A stretch of DNA of 64,000 bases from Devosia sp. (GTDB lineage Bacteria; Pseudomonadota; Alphaproteobacteria; Rhizobiales; Devosiaceae). Every line of letters starts with the position of its first letter. The first letter of the stretch is position 1. The translations under genes were made by a program, and so were the position numbers. The notes below the pieces were generated by a model, which was not told the origin of the DNA, ran no database searches, and saw only the letters and a list, made by a program, of their open reading frames with translations. The stretch spans positions 435,010-499,009 of the forward strand of contig CP051235.1 in assembly GCA_017794705.1 (NCBI GenBank). Direction: 5' to 3'. Positions 1-10,278 of the stretch are shown here, in pieces.

Positions 1-61
1 GTGGCGGCGCACCTTGATGCCTGATAGGACTTCCGTAAAACACGTCCATGGATTTCCATTA

Positions 62-1222
62 ATGAACCTGATCACCCGTACGGCGGAGCTTGCGAAATTC
101 TGCTCCGAGGCCGCCCGGTTCGAGTATGTCACTGTCGATACCGAATTCCTGCGCGAAACAACCTATTGGCCGATTTTGTGCCTGATCCAGATGGCGACGC
201 GCGACGAAGCCGTGATCGTTGACCCGATGGCAAACGGGATCGATCTGGCGCCGTTTTTTGAACTCATGGACAATTCCAGGGTTGTGAAGGTGTTCCACGC
301 CGCCCGGCAGGACATCGAGATATTCGTCAAGCTGAACGGCGCGGTGCCGCATCCGATCTTCGATACGCAGATTGCCGCCAGCGTGAACGGGCACGGTGAC
401 AGCATTTCCTATGACAATCTGGTGCAGTCCATTGTTGGTGAGCGGCTGGACAAGAGTTCACGCTTTACCGACTGGAGCGTCAGACCGCTGAGTGAAAAGC
501 AACTGCGCTACGCGCTCGCCGACGTGACCCACCTGCGTGAAGTCTATGAGCACCTGCGTGACGAGCTGAAAAGCAACGGCCGGTCGGACTGGATGCGTGG
601 CGAGGCGGAAATCCTGGAGAGTATAGAGACCTACCTGGTCAAACCGGAAGACGCCTGGCGCAAGTTGAAACTAAAGGCCAACAAGCCCCTCGATCTGGCC
701 GCGGCAAAGGCATTGGCGGCATGGCGGGAGCGCAAGGCGCAGGAGACCGACCAACCGCGCAGGCGGGTGCTCAAGGACGATGCGGTCAATGAACTGGCCA
801 TCCAGAGACCCACGAAGCCGGATCAATTCGAGCGTCTGCGTGCGGTGCCGCGCGGGTTCGGCCGCTCAGCGAGCGGGACGGAAATCGCCGATCTGATGAA
901 ACAGGTCATGCAGATCCCGCCTGAAGATTTGCCCAAACTGCCGGACCGGCGGCGCGGTCCTTCTCCCAAGGGCGCCGTGGGCGACCTGTTGCGGGTATTG
1001 CTCAAGGCCGTGGCCGACCAGGAAGGCGTGGCCGCAAGGATCATCGCGACCAGCGACGACATCGACGAGATCGTGCTGAACGATGACGCGGACGTGGCGG
1101 CACTTCGCGGCTGGCGCCGAAAAATTTTCGGTGAAAAGGCCCTGGCCATCAAGCATGGCAAGATCGGACTTGCGGCAACCCGCAAGGGGATTGTGGAAGT
1201 ACCGGTCGCCTCCGCCGACTAG
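62..1222 (+). CDS. rnd: Ribonuclease D
   Basis: 3'-to-5' exoribonuclease of the DEDD superfamily that trims tRNA precursors and other structured RNAs. The 386-residue protein has the Exo I motif DTEFLRE near residue 26, a second Asp in the HAARQDIEIF segment, the DTQIA segment, and the Exo III motif LRYALADVTHL near 155. A C-terminal HRDC-type region follows from about residue 200. The ORF can be extended upstream to base 14, but family proteins begin at the MNLIT-like sequence, so I chose the ATG at 62. Its stop is nested with the stop of the convergent ppx gene (CTAG at 1219-1222). Confidence 0.95.
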   Translation: MNLITRTAELAKFCSEAARFEYVTVDTEFLRETTYWPILCLIQMATRDEAVIVDPMANGIDLAPFFELMDNSRVVKVFHAARQDIEIFVKLNGAVPHPIFDTQIAASVNGHGDSISYDNLVQSIVGERLDKSSRFTDWSVRPLSEKQLRYALADVTHLREVYEHLRDELKSNGRSDWMRGEAEILESIETYLVKPEDAWRKLKLKANKPLDLAAAKALAAWRERKAQETDQPRRRVLKDDAVNELAIQRPTKPDQFERLRAVPRGFGRSASGTEIADLMKQVMQIPPEDLPKLPDRRRGPSPKGAVGDLLRVLLKAVADQEGVAARIIATSDDIDEIVLNDDADVAALRGWRRKIFGEKALAIKHGKIGLAATRKGIVEVPVASAD

Positions 1223-2754
1223 ACAGGGATCAGGTCGACGTTTTCGAAATCAAGCAGGCTGCCCAGTTGTTTCATGCGGCTGCGTAGCCGCGCACTGTCC
1301 AAAAATGCGATGGGCTGAGGTATGAGAATCTCGAGGGTCTTGCCGTTGGTGCGGAAATCCAGTTGCGGAAGGATGGCGGGTACAGCCGCTGCCAACACAT
1401 AGGCCATGCGGAACAGGGCGCCGAGAATACGGGCCCGCTTGTGCCCCTCCTGGCCAACGAGAGCGGCAAAATTGCTGCTCATGCCGTTGTGGCGCAGGCC
1501 CATGTAGCGGACCGCAAGGGCCTCGGCGATGAAGGCACGGCCCGGATGGTCGATGCCCGTCAGGGCACTGTAGGCAACAAGATCGACGCTCTGTTCGCCG
1601 CGGTAGTCGGGATGACCGCGCCAGCCGATATCGGAAAGCGAACAGGCAGCCTCGCGCCATAGACGATCGCGTTCGTCCTCGTCGAGGCCGGTGGTAGCAA
1701 TGAATTTCGTGGTGAACCCGAAGAGTTCGTCGGCATAGGCCGGGGTGCGTGAGCGCAAATTGTTGATCAGGTGTGTTGCCTCGCGAAGCGGGTGGCGAGC
1801 CTGTTCTTCGGCGCTCAACTGCGCATAGAGATAGCCTTCGCGGACACCGAGCGCGGAGAAATAGACCTGGGCGAACTCGCCACGTTCGATCACGGCCGCC
1901 ATTGCCGCCGCCCCATAAGGCAGCAACGGACGGCGTGAACCGCTGATTTCAGACAGGCCCTCGGTCTCGTCGCCCTTGGAGATCAATTCCTCGCACAGCG
2001 CAAACATCTGGGCGCTGTCGGCGACGAAATTGTGCACCATGTGCAGCGGATAGTTGTGGCGGATCTGGAAGAGCTTGGCCAACGAACGCCATGTGCCGCC
2101 GATGGCGCAGAAATCGCGCATGTTGCCGGGCAGAACGACATTCGAGTTCTGCAACTGGTTCTGGGCCAGCTTGAATGCCCTGGAAGGCGACATTTCACTG
2201 TCGTCCTGCAACCGGATGGCGCCCAAGGCCATCGTTTCACCAGGCGCATCAGCGCCTTCCGTGACAAGCGAGAATTCAAGGCTACCACCGCCCAAATCAC
2301 CGACGACGCCTTCAAATCCGGGGATGCCCGACACCACACCAAGTGCGGCGTAATGGGCTTCCTGTGATCCGGTCAGCACCACGCCTTCCCGATCAATCAG
2401 GGATTTGACCTCGTCCATGAAGGCGGGGCCGTTCTCAGCTTCGCGCACCGCAGATGTGGCAATGACATGCACATCGTGCACCTTCATGAGGCGGGTAATC
2501 AGCGCGAACCGGCGGATGGCCTGAATGGCGAGCTGCAGGTTTTCTTCAGCGATGCGACCGCTGGTGGCGACACCACGCCCCAGCGAACACGACGCCTTTT
2601 CGTTGAACAGCGGGGTCAGGGCACGGGACAGGCGCTCATAGACCACAAGGCGCACCGAATTGGAGCCGATATCGAGCACGGCAACCGGGCCCGTGTCGTT
2701 CTGGGCGCTCAAAACGCCCTCAGATTTGTCCCAAAAGTTTGCCAACAGGTTCAA
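1219..2754 (-). CDS. ppx: Exopolyphosphatase / Ppx-GppA phosphatase
   Basis: Hydrolyses terminal phosphate from polyphosphate or pppGpp in the cytoplasm. The 511-residue protein has the ASKHA-fold phosphate loop DIGSNSVRL near residue 28 and the second nucleotide-binding motif [11 protein letters not shown] long C-terminal helical domain is typical of alphaproteobacterial members. No ATG is available at the start. I take a TTG at 2754, which overlaps the ppk stop as TTGA and is preceded by a GAGG ribosome site 7 bases away. The coupling with ppk suggests polyphosphate synthesis and breakdown are co-expressed. A downstream TTG is a possible alternative start. Confidence 0.93.
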   Translation of the reverse strand: MNLLANFWDKSEGVLSAQNDTGPVAVLDIGSNSVRLVVYERLSRALTPLFNEKASCSLGRGVATSGRIAEENLQLAIQAIRRFALITRLMKVHDVHVIATSAVREAENGPAFMDEVKSLIDREGVVLTGSQEAHYAALGVVSGIPGFEGVVGDLGGGSLEFSLVTEGADAPGETMALGAIRLQDDSEMSPSRAFKLAQNQLQNSNVVLPGNMRDFCAIGGTWRSLAKLFQIRHNYPLHMVHNFVADSAQMFALCEELISKGDETEGLSEISGSRRPLLPYGAAAMAAVIERGEFAQVYFSALGVREGYLYAQLSAEEQARHPLREATHLINNLRSRTPAYADELFGFTTKFIATTGLDEDERDRLWREAACSLSDIGWRGHPDYRGEQSVDLVAYSALTGIDHPGRAFIAEALAVRYMGLRHNGMSSNFAALVGQEGHKRARILGALFRMAYVLAAAVPAILPQLDFRTNGKTLEILIPQPIAFLDSARLRSRMKQLGSLLDFENVDLIPV

Positions 2755-4913
2755 TCGTCATCCTCGTCCTCCTCCGACAGTGCGCTACCGCGGCCCGAAA
2801 GAGAAGGGTTAGTCATGAAATACTCATGCGCGTTGAATATCTCCTCACCCTCGCCCGGCACAATCCTTGAGGAACTGCCGTCGGGCAGTAATTCCCAACT
2901 TTGCTGGTTATCTCGGAGATAGGCGACCATGATCCGGTCCAGAATCTGGCGGTGGACCGTCTTGTTCTCAATCGGCACCAAAGCCTCGACACGCCAGTCA
3001 AGATTGCGCTGCATCAGGTCAGCCGACGAAATCAGCACCTTCGCCTTTCGCGAGGGCATGTGTTCGCCATTGCCGAAGCAATATATGCGGGAGTGCTCGA
3101 GGAAACGTCCGACGACGGACTTGACGCGAATGTTGTCGGAGAAGCCGGGAATTCCGGGCCGGAGGCAACAAATGCCGCGCACGATCAGGTCTATGGAGAC
3201 GCCCGCAGCGCTGGCTGAGTAAAGAGCGTCGATGATCTCCGGATCGACCAACGAATTCATCTTCAGCCAGATGGCAGCCGGACGGCCGGCTTTCGCGTGC
3301 TCGATCTCGACCTCGATTAGGCCGAGCAAGCGTGAGCGCAAATTGATCGGCGACAGGGCAATGGCCTCCATTTCCGTCGGGCGGGCATAGCCGGTCACGA
3401 AGTTGAACACGCGCGCCACGTCGCGGGCGATGGCGGGATTGCAGGTGAAATAGCTGAGGTCGGTGTAAATCTTGGCGGTAATCGGGTGATAATTGCCCGT
3501 GCCGATATGGCAGTAGCTGACCAGACGCCCATGTTCGCGGCGAACGACCTGGCTGAGCTTGGCGTGGGTCTTGAGTTCGATGAAGCCGAAGACAACCTGC
3601 GCGCCTGCCCGCTCGAGGTCGCGGGCCCAGCGGATATTGGCTTCTTCGTCAAAGCGTGCCTTGAGTTCCACCAGAGCGGTAACGGACTTGCCGGCCTCCG
3701 CAGCGGCGATCAGCGCCTGGATGATCGGCGAATCCGAGGAGGTGCGGTAAAGCGTCTGTTTGATCGCCACAACATCCGGATCGCGGGCGGCCTGCCGGAG
3801 GAACTGCGCAACCACATCGAAGCTTTCGAACGGGTGATGGACGACGATGTCCTTCTGCTTGATGGCAGCAAGGCAGTCGCCGTGATGATCGCGGATACGC
3901 TCGGGGAAGCGGGCAACATAGCGCTCGAACAGCAGATCGGGCCTGTCAATCTTGCAGATTGCGGCAGCATCGGCGAGGCCGAGGAACCCTGACCCGACGA
4001 ACACGTCGTCGCGCGAAATGCCAAGCTGATCTGCGACCTGACGGCGCAATCCCTTGGGCATGGACTTTTCCACCTCAAGGCGGATGGCCAAGCCACGGCG
4101 GCGCTGGCGCAGGGCGGTTTCGAATTCCTCGACAAGGTCGGCCGCCTCATCGTCGATTTCCAGTTCGCTATCGCGAATCACGCGGAAGGCCCCGGCGCCA
4201 TGGATGGTGCAGCCCGGGAACATGTCGTCAAAGAACAGGTTGACCACGGTTTCGACGGTCACCAGTTCGGTGCGATTGCCCTCGGCAAGGTTGGACGGAA
4301 TTTTGAAAAACCGGTCAACGTTGGCCGGAATGCGCACCAGCGCCATCATCCGCGAACTGTCGCCGGCACGCTCCATGTCGAAAGCGAGCGTGAAGCCGAG
4401 GTTGGGAATGAATGGGAAAGGGTGCGCCGGATCGACCGCGATCGGGGTCAGCACCGGAAACAATTCCTCGCGGAACATGGTCTGCAAATAGACGATCTGT
4501 TCGTCGCTCAGATCGTTTGATTCGTGGATCACGACGTTGGCGTCGAAAAGCGCATCGCGCAGGGTCTGCCAGTGCTCCTGCTGCTCGAGATGCAGGTGCT
4601 GGGCGAGCGTCATGATCTCTTCAAGCTGTTCGGTGGCGCTAAGACCGTCGGTGCTCATGCGCGACGAACCGGCGCGGCGCTGACTCAACAGGCCGGCGAC
4701 ACGCACCATGAAGAATTCGTCGAGGTTGCTGGCAGAGATGGAGACAAAGCGCAGCCGCTCAAGCAAGGGATGGGCGGTGTTGCCCGCTTCCTCAAGCACC
4801 CGCATGTTGAACTGCAGCCAGGAGACCTCGCGGTTGACAAAGCGCGCCGGGCTCTGGCGCAACTGCTCGATGTCGGGACCTTCGGTTTCCATTTCTGCGT
4901 GTTCTGACACCAT
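2751..4913 (-). CDS. ppk: Polyphosphate kinase 1
   Basis: Reversibly polymerises the gamma phosphate of ATP into inorganic polyphosphate. The 720-residue protein has the PPK1 N-terminal helical segment ([12 protein letters not shown]) and the two C-terminal phospholipase-D-like catalytic domains. These include the IELKTHAKL and [10 protein letters not shown] stretches that carry the histidines of the active site. The reading frame stays open to 5039, but the extra 42 residues overlap hdaA and do not look like PPK, so I chose the ATG at 4913, one base after the hdaA stop. It sits in a perM-hdaA-ppk-ppx run on the minus strand. Confidence 0.95.
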   Translation of the reverse strand: MVSEHAEMETEGPDIEQLRQSPARFVNREVSWLQFNMRVLEEAGNTAHPLLERLRFVSISASNLDEFFMVRVAGLLSQRRAGSSRMSTDGLSATEQLEEIMTLAQHLHLEQQEHWQTLRDALFDANVVIHESNDLSDEQIVYLQTMFREELFPVLTPIAVDPAHPFPFIPNLGFTLAFDMERAGDSSRMMALVRIPANVDRFFKIPSNLAEGNRTELVTVETVVNLFFDDMFPGCTIHGAGAFRVIRDSELEIDDEAADLVEEFETALRQRRRGLAIRLEVEKSMPKGLRRQVADQLGISRDDVFVGSGFLGLADAAAICKIDRPDLLFERYVARFPERIRDHHGDCLAAIKQKDIVVHHPFESFDVVAQFLRQAARDPDVVAIKQTLYRTSSDSPIIQALIAAAEAGKSVTALVELKARFDEEANIRWARDLERAGAQVVFGFIELKTHAKLSQVVRREHGRLVSYCHIGTGNYHPITAKIYTDLSYFTCNPAIARDVARVFNFVTGYARPTEMEAIALSPINLRSRLLGLIEVEIEHAKAGRPAAIWLKMNSLVDPEIIDALYSASAAGVSIDLIVRGICCLRPGIPGFSDNIRVKSVVGRFLEHSRIYCFGNGEHMPSRKAKVLISSADLMQRNLDWRVEALVPIENKTVHRQILDRIMVAYLRDNQQSWELLPDGSSSRIVPGEGEEIFNAHEYFMTNPSLSGRGSALSEEDEDDD

Positions 4914-4914
4914 C

Positions 4915-5631
4915 TCAGTTCTCGTTTCCTGTCTCGTCGGCCCCGGGGAACAGGCCGTGGTGCTGGTCGCGTTGGGCCAGCGCCTCCGCAGCAATGGAAC
5001 GGCCAATTGCCCGCCCCCTTGTGAGGGCGAGCCTATCAATCAGATCGGTCAATGCCACCACTTCTTCGTGGGAACGTTCCATGCGCGCGACCAGGTAGGA
5101 AATTGTCTTCGGGTCAACGCGCAACTGCCGGTCTGCTAGTAGTTTGGCAAACATTTGCGATAGTTGTGTGTCATCGGCCGCCTCAACGGCAAAATGGGCC
5201 GCCAGCCGCGCCCGGGACTTCACGTCATCGGTGGCAAATGGCCATTCTCCGATCGGCGATCGCGCCACCATCAGCAGTGGGCGATGATCGCGCATTGACT
5301 GGTTGAGCAGGTGAAACAGCAGGTGTTCGTCCAGCCCGACCCGGTCTATGTCGTCAATGACCAATGGCCGGGTCAGATCGTGATCGGTAACGTCACCCAG
5401 GTTGGCGCCAGTAATGAATTCGGCGGCGCTGCGACGGGCCCAGATGTGCGCCAGATGCGACTTGCCCGATTTCGCTGGTCCGGTCATCAGGCTGAGGCTT
5501 GAGGCCCACTGTGGGAACGCCATGACATGATCGAAGGCCAGCCGGTTGGCATCGGAAACGATGAAATCCTCTTCGGCGAACGAAGTGGTGTGGCCGAGAT
5601 CAAGGACAAGCTGTTTGGCCCTTGAGCGCAT
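4915..5631 (-). CDS. hdaA: Hda-type regulator of DnaA (HdaA)
   Basis: AAA+ DnaA-homologous protein that in alphaproteobacteria promotes ATP hydrolysis by DnaA with the sliding clamp, limiting re-initiation. The 238-residue protein begins with QLVLDLGH, which resembles the clamp-binding QL-rich N-terminal motif. It has a Walker A-like segment ([10 protein letters not shown], near 50) and a Walker B-like region ([13 protein letters not shown]). The DnaA DNA-binding domain IV is absent, as expected. The loop reads GPAKSGKS. It lies between perM and ppk with 0-1 base gaps, so the genes are likely cotranscribed. Confidence 0.88.
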   Translation of the reverse strand: MRSRAKQLVLDLGHTTSFAEEDFIVSDANRLAFDHVMAFPQWASSLSLMTGPAKSGKSHLAHIWARRSAAEFITGANLGDVTDHDLTRPLVIDDIDRVGLDEHLLFHLLNQSMRDHRPLLMVARSPIGEWPFATDDVKSRARLAAHFAVEAADDTQLSQMFAKLLADRQLRVDPKTISYLVARMERSHEEVVALTDLIDRLALTRGRAIGRSIAAEALAQRDQHHGLFPGADETGNEN

Positions 5632-6753
5632 CTAGTCGCGGTTCTCCGATTCGGTCGTGATGAGGGGCTGGGTCGAACCCAGATATAGCGGGCCCTGGCG
5701 GTACTTGCGGATGGCGAAACGCACCAGCACGCCGATGATGGCGACAATCGGAACGGCCAGAAGCAGGCCGACCGCACCGAACAGAATGCCGACGGCGAAA
5801 AGCGAAAACATCAGCCAGACCGGATGCACGCCGATGCTGGAGCCCACCAGCTTGGGGTAAAGGATGTTGCCTTCGATGAACTGGCCGACGAGGAAAATGC
5901 CGACAATCAGGCTGACGAACAGCCAGTCCGGCCAGGTCTGGACGATGGCAACACCAACGGAGAGCACGAAACCGACGAGAAAGCCGACGTAGGGTACGAA
6001 ACTGAACAGGCCCGCGGTCACGCCGATGGCGAGGCCGAAGTTGAGGCCGGCCATGGTCAGCGACCCGGCATAAAAGATCGCCAGCAGCAGCACCACACTG
6101 CCCTGCCCGCGGATGAACCCCGCCAGTGCCTTGTCCATTTCGGCGAGCACCGTGCGGATTTCCGCGGCATGATCTCGCGGCAGCAAATCGTCGATCTTCT
6201 GGGTCATGCTGTCCCAATCCAGAAGCAGGTAAAAGGCCACCACCGGGGTGACAACCAGCAGGCCGAGGGCATTGATTATGGTCAGGCTGCTCTGAAAGGC
6301 GGTCGCCGTGAGGCCGCCAGCGATGGCGAAACCGTTGCTTAAGAGGTCGGACAGGCCGTTCTGGAATTGCTCAACACGATCCTCACCGAGAAACTCGCGA
6401 ACCTCGGGCGCCCATTGGTTGGCCAGTTCCTGCAGCTGGTTGACGTAGCCGGGCAGACGCTGCGCCAGCCCAATGGCCTGCTGAACGACCAGCGGCACTA
6501 TAAGAAAGAAGGCCCCAACGAAAATGATGACCATCAAGGCCATGACGACGCTGGTCGCCCAAAAGCGGCTGAATTTCCAGCGTTGCAGCATGTCGACGGC
6601 GGGATCGAGCAAATAGGCGAGCGCCATGCCGACCAGAAAGGGGGTCAGGATTCCCCGGAACAACCAGAGCAGGAAAAGGGCCGCGACCAGCAACCCTACC
6701 CAAACCCAGACCTGGCGTTGCATCAACATGCGCAAAAACCCTTGTTTGCCCAT
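5632..6753 (-). CDS. AI-2E family (PerM/YhhT) membrane transporter
   Basis: Integral inner-membrane protein of the AI-2E/PerM exporter superfamily, 373 residues with about eight hydrophobic segments. There is a hydrophobic pair at 13-60, one at 65-95, and a C-terminal cluster with the family-typical glycine- and proline-rich turns ([12 protein letters not shown]). The substrate is unknown and the AI-2 link should not be assumed. The start could be 6753 or the internal ATG at 6729, which has a better AAGGG ribosome site. Its stop abuts the hdaA start. It is divergent from purM. Confidence 0.88.
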   Translation of the reverse strand: MGKQGFLRMLMQRQVWVWVGLLVAALFLLWLFRGILTPFLVGMALAYLLDPAVDMLQRWKFSRFWATSVVMALMVIIFVGAFFLIVPLVVQQAIGLAQRLPGYVNQLQELANQWAPEVREFLGEDRVEQFQNGLSDLLSNGFAIAGGLTATAFQSSLTIINALGLLVVTPVVAFYLLLDWDSMTQKIDDLLPRDHAAEIRTVLAEMDKALAGFIRGQGSVVLLLAIFYAGSLTMAGLNFGLAIGVTAGLFSFVPYVGFLVGFVLSVGVAIVQTWPDWLFVSLIVGIFLVGQFIEGNILYPKLVGSSIGVHPVWLMFSLFAVGILFGAVGLLLAVPIVAIIGVLVRFAIRKYRQGPLYLGSTQPLITTESENRD

Positions 6754-6870
6754 AATACCGGGCCTTGCCAGCGCTTGGGGGAGCGTTTATCAGCGCCGCA
6801 ACGCTTTTATCAACTAATCATCCGGATCGCCACCGGGTGTACCCGGCCCGGCACCGGAAATGCGCCGCAC

Positions 6871-7953
6871 ATGCCCATGCCCGACCAGGATCAAATGCGC
6901 CGTAATTCATTGAGTTACAAGGATGCAGGTGTTGATATTGACGCCGGCAACGCGTTGGTCGAGGCCATCAAGCCGGCGGTACGCTCAACCCGGCGGAGTG
7001 GCGCGGACGGCGAAATCGGCGGATTTGGCGGGCTGTTCGATCTGAAGGCAGCAGGTTTCACCGATCCAGTGCTGGTAGCAGCAAATGACGGCGTGGGGAC
7101 CAAGCTGAAGCTGGCGATCGACGCCAACCGGCATGACACAGTCGGTATCGATCTTGTCGCCATGTGCGTCAACGACCTGATTGTTCAGGGGGCCGAACCG
7201 CTTTTTTTCCTCGACTACCTGGCCACCGGCAAACTTGAGGTCGAGGCAGCCGCCACCGTTGTCGAAGGCATTGCAGAGGGCTGTCGCCAGGCCAATTGCG
7301 CCCTCATCGGCGGCGAAACCGCTGAAATGCCGGGCATGTATCAGGGCAAGGACTATGATCTGGCTGGCTTTGCTGTCGGCGCCGCCGAACGTGATGCGCT
7401 TTTACCCCGCGCTGACATAGCGGAAGGCGATGTGCTGGTCGGAATGGCCTCGTCGGGCGTCCATTCCAACGGTTATTCGCTGGTCCGGCGCATAGTGGAA
7501 GTGAGTGGCGCGAAGCTGGACGCCCCTGCCCCATTTGATCAATCCCGGTCCCTGGCAGAGGCGCTCCTGACGCCGACACGGATCTATGTGCGCACTGTTT
7601 TGGCGGCGCTGAAGGCAGGTATCGGCATCAAGGGACTGGTTCACATCACCGGGGGCGGTTTTACCGACAATATTCCGCGTATCCTGCCCGATCATCTGGC
7701 GGCGGAGCTTGAACTGGATGCGATTTCCGTACCGCCGGTGTTTGGCTGGCTGGCACGTGAAGGCGGAATAGCAGCGAACGAGATGGTGCGTACTTTCAAT
7801 TGCGGGATCGGCATGCTGGCCATCGTGGCCGAAACTGAAGCCAAGGCACTGCTGACCAGTCTCAATGAAAGCGGCGAAAGGGCCGGGATAGTTGGCCGGT
7901 TGACTGCCCGGACAGGGGAACCTGTGCACTACAAGGGGGCGCTTGCTCTCTGA
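6871..7953 (+). CDS. purM: Phosphoribosylformylglycinamidine cyclo-ligase
   Basis: AIR synthetase of purine biosynthesis; closes the imidazole ring of FGAM using ATP. The 360-residue protein shows the [14 protein letters not shown]-terminal signature, the [10 protein letters not shown] phosphate-binding segment, and the [11 protein letters not shown] motif. Three starts are possible (6871, 6877, 6895). I give 6871, although the ATG at 6895 has an AGGA four bases upstream and would leave a 352-residue protein closer to the family. The reading frame is open far upstream to 6367, but that part is antisense to perM. Its stop overlaps the purN start by one base. Confidence 0.95.
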   Translation: MPMPDQDQMRRNSLSYKDAGVDIDAGNALVEAIKPAVRSTRRSGADGEIGGFGGLFDLKAAGFTDPVLVAANDGVGTKLKLAIDANRHDTVGIDLVAMCVNDLIVQGAEPLFFLDYLATGKLEVEAAATVVEGIAEGCRQANCALIGGETAEMPGMYQGKDYDLAGFAVGAAERDALLPRADIAEGDVLVGMASSGVHSNGYSLVRRIVEVSGAKLDAPAPFDQSRSLAEALLTPTRIYVRTVLAALKAGIGIKGLVHITGGGFTDNIPRILPDHLAAELELDAISVPPVFGWLAREGGIAANEMVRTFNCGIGMLAIVAETEAKALLTSLNESGERAGIVGRLTARTGEPVHYKGALAL

Positions 7954-8540
7954 TGGAGAAAAAGCGGGTCGGCATACTGATTTCGGGCCGCGGCTCCAAT
8001 ATGCAAGCGCTGATACGGGCGGCGGAAAAACCCGAATATCCGGCGCAGATCGTCGGAGTGATTTCCAATCGCGCCGACGCCGAAGGGCTCGTGTTCGCTG
8101 AACGAGCGGGTATTCCAACTTCCGTCATCCCGGTGAAACAGTTCGCGGACCGAATCGCCGCCGACCGAGCGATGACAAGTCAGTTTGAGGCCTGGGAGGT
8201 GGACATCATTTGCCTCGCCGGGTTCATGCGTGTTCTCACCCCGGAGTTTACCACCCACTGGCTGGGCCGGTCGATCAATATCCACCCTTCGCTGCTGCCC
8301 AAGTTCAAGGGGCTGGACACGCATCAGCGGGCGCTTGAGGCCGGTGAGAACAAACACGGTTGCACTGTGCACTTCGTCGTGCCCGAACTCGATGCAGGGC
8401 CGATCATCGGTCAGGCGGAGGTACCTGTGCTTGATGATGACGATGCGCCAACCCTGGCCGCCAGAGTGCTCGTTGAAGAGCACAAGCTCTATCCCGAAGC
8501 CTTACGCAAGCTTGCCTTGGGGCAAGTCTCGCTCGCGTGA
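7953..8540 (+). CDS. purN: Phosphoribosylglycinamide formyltransferase
   Basis: GAR transformylase using 10-formyltetrahydrofolate in purine synthesis. The 195-residue protein begins [16 protein letters not shown], carrying the phosphate-binding SGRGSN loop. The catalytic Asn-His-Asp set is seen in SINIHPSLLPKFKG and HFVVPELDAGPII. The start ATG overlaps the purM TGA by one base, so the two genes are translationally coupled, the usual alphaproteobacterial arrangement. Confidence 0.95.
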   Translation: MEKKRVGILISGRGSNMQALIRAAEKPEYPAQIVGVISNRADAEGLVFAERAGIPTSVIPVKQFADRIAADRAMTSQFEAWEVDIICLAGFMRVLTPEFTTHWLGRSINIHPSLLPKFKGLDTHQRALEAGENKHGCTVHFVVPELDAGPIIGQAEVPVLDDDDAPTLAARVLVEEHKLYPEALRKLALGQVSLA

Positions 8541-8548
8541 AAGCTTTG

Positions 8549-8565
8549 CATCAGCGGCGCTGATG
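8549..8565 (+). terminator. Hairpin after purMN
   Basis: Perfect 7-base inverted repeat CATCAGC-GGC-GCTGATG starting nine bases after the purN stop, followed by a short pyrimidine-rich stretch (TCTTCC) rather than a clean T-run. It probably ends or attenuates the purMN transcript before the DMT transporter gene. The weak U-tract keeps confidence moderate. Confidence 0.4.
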
Positions 8566-8641
8566 TCTTCCATCGTCAAAATCGGTTCGACGCACCAGAA
8601 CAGCGGGCCTAAGGTCGCAAGTCTGCGAATGGGGTGATGCA

Positions 8642-9532
8642 ATGTCTGGACGCGACTGGTTCTGGGTAATTTTTCTCGGCACGATCTGGGGAAGCTCGTT
8701 CTTGTTCAATGCCCTGCTGATCCGTGAGATCGGCCCCTTGTGGGTTTCGGCCGGACGCGTCGGGATCGGTGCATTGGGCTGTTGGGCGTTTTTCTTTGCG
8801 TTGCGCAAACAATTGCCGCCGCTTTCAATGATCTACGTGCATTTCTTCATTCTCGGCACAATGAGCTACGCGATCCCCTTCGCGCTGTTTCCGCTCAGCC
8901 AGCAGTATCTGGCCGCCGGTGTCGCCGCCATCGTCAATGCGATGACGCCGATCATGACCGTGATCGTCTCGCATTTCTGGCCGGGTGGCGAAAAGGCGAG
9001 TTGGGGCAAGTCTTTCGGTGTTCTGGCGGGCTTTGCGGGTGTGTTCATCCTGGCCTCCCCGGCCCTCGCACCCGGAGGCACCTCGCAGCTCTGGGCGATC
9101 GGCGCCTGCCTCAGCGCCACGATTTGCTACGCGGTTGCCTTGAACTACACGCGCAACTTCAAGAGCGTCGACCCCTCGGTGATGGCGGCTTGCGCCCTGA
9201 CCGGAGCAACGCTTTCGGCCACGGTCGCGGCTTTCATCGGTGAAGGAATGCCCGTGATTGCCACCGTTGAAGGATGGGCGTCGATGCTGGGTATCGGTCT
9301 GTTGGCCACCGCATTCGCGTTTCAGGTCATGTACCGGCTGCTGCCGAGAATCGGCGCCACCAATTTCTCGGTGGTCACCTTCATCGCGCCCGTTTCAGCC
9401 ATCGTGCTCAGCGTCACGCTGCTCGACGAGCACATCCTGCCCAGCCACGTACTGGGCATGCTCGGCATTTTCATCGGTCTGATCCTGATCGACGGACGGT
9501 TGATGCGGCGGGTTCTGCGGAAACCAGCTTGA
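8642..9532 (+). CDS. DMT superfamily transporter (EamA family)
   Basis: Inner-membrane drug/metabolite transporter, 296 residues with ten predicted hydrophobic segments arranged as two EamA repeats. The repeats start at about residues 7 (WVIFLGTIWGSSF) and 150 (LWAIGACLSATICYA). The short charged C-terminus (RLMRRVLRK) is expected to be cytoplasmic. The substrate cannot be deduced; relatives export amino acids or metabolites. The ATG at 8642 follows a GGGGTG purine-rich site. It appears to be a single-gene unit between purN and a convergent small gene. Confidence 0.88.
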   Translation: MSGRDWFWVIFLGTIWGSSFLFNALLIREIGPLWVSAGRVGIGALGCWAFFFALRKQLPPLSMIYVHFFILGTMSYAIPFALFPLSQQYLAAGVAAIVNAMTPIMTVIVSHFWPGGEKASWGKSFGVLAGFAGVFILASPALAPGGTSQLWAIGACLSATICYAVALNYTRNFKSVDPSVMAACALTGATLSATVAAFIGEGMPVIATVEGWASMLGIGLLATAFAFQVMYRLLPRIGATNFSVVTFIAPVSAIVLSVTLLDEHILPSHVLGMLGIFIGLILIDGRLMRRVLRKPA

Positions 9533-9569
9533 TCTATCCCAGGGTCAGCGGAGGAAGCGTGGCAGGGTT

Positions 9570-9812
9570 TCAGGAGTCCTGAGCATCATCGGGTTTGGAC
9601 CGGCCGGAATTGATCACGCCAAAATCCTGAGATCTGGAACCGGCGGGCGCCTGAAGAAAACCTTCCGAGGCAAGCCCTCGGCGCAGCAGTTCGCGCACCG
9701 CGGCGGCACGGCTCGGCATATGCTTGTCAAACCGCCACTGGTCCAGCGCCTCGAGTTCCTCTGCGCTCAGCATGATTTGCAGACGTTCCTGGCGGTCCCG
9801 ATCAACTGACAT
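9570..9812 (-). CDS. Small ribbon-helix-helix-like protein
   Basis: 80-residue protein. The segment RLQIMLSAEELEALDQWRF followed by MPSRAAAVRELLRRGL has the strand-helix-helix pattern and the basic 'R-A-A-V-R-E-L-L' second helix typical of ribbon-helix-helix DNA-binding proteins. The tail after residue 55 is polar and probably disordered. The frame extends to 9863, but the ATG at 9812 has a strong GGGGAGAG site just upstream and starts directly before the fold, so I chose it. No toxin gene lies next to it. It may be an orphan regulator. Confidence 0.62.
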   Translation of the reverse strand: MSVDRDRQERLQIMLSAEELEALDQWRFDKHMPSRAAAVRELLRRGLASEGFLQAPAGSRSQDFGVINSGRSKPDDAQDS

Positions 9813-10041
9813 GGCCACTCTCTCCCCGAACAGGTTCAGATCGGAAAAGAAACTTCCCGTCACACACTCAAGTTACTCAATCAGCACCAGATTAGCAGAT
9901 AGCACCAATATCGCAATTCACTCACAAGAGGGCGCTGCCTCAATATACTAACTACATGATATTATTAGAAAAAAAATTGCCACTTGGCTTGCGCTGCCAC
10001 ATTCTTTGACCTAGGTGTGGTTGAGCAAAGGAAACAAGCAA

Positions 10042-10269
10042 ATGCTGTCACAAGAATTGATTTCAGAAGCGGTCAGCATGATCGCCCGGGACGCCATCCG
10101 CGACACGATGGTTGATATCTCGGCGCTGGCTGAAACATTGATGCAAAAATACGAGCTTGCCGAGAGTGCCCGAGCCGATCTGATGAAGGAGTTGCTTCAT
10201 CTGTCTGCCCGCACCGGACATCCAGTGCAAATGCACGCGCAGCCGGCCGTGCCGCGCATGGCCGAATAG
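10042..10269 (+). CDS. Uncharacterised 75-residue protein
   Basis: I do not recognise this family. The predicted protein is mostly helical and acidic (LSQELISEAVSMIARDAIRD then ALAETLMQKYELAESARADL), ending in a proline/alanine-rich tail. The frame opens with a GTG at 10015, but the ATG at 10042 has AAGGAAA seven bases upstream and is the better start. It sits just downstream of an AT-rich gap (9864-10041) that probably carries promoters for it and the divergent ribbon-helix-helix gene. It is convergent with gatB. Confidence 0.6.
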   Translation: MLSQELISEAVSMIARDAIRDTMVDISALAETLMQKYELAESARADLMKELLHLSARTGHPVQMHAQPAVPRMAE

Positions 10270-10278
10270 TGTCTCAGA

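Noticed and set aside
6367-6870. In-frame upstream extension of purM
   Set aside because: The segment is antisense to the perM-type gene and bears no resemblance to PurM N-termini.
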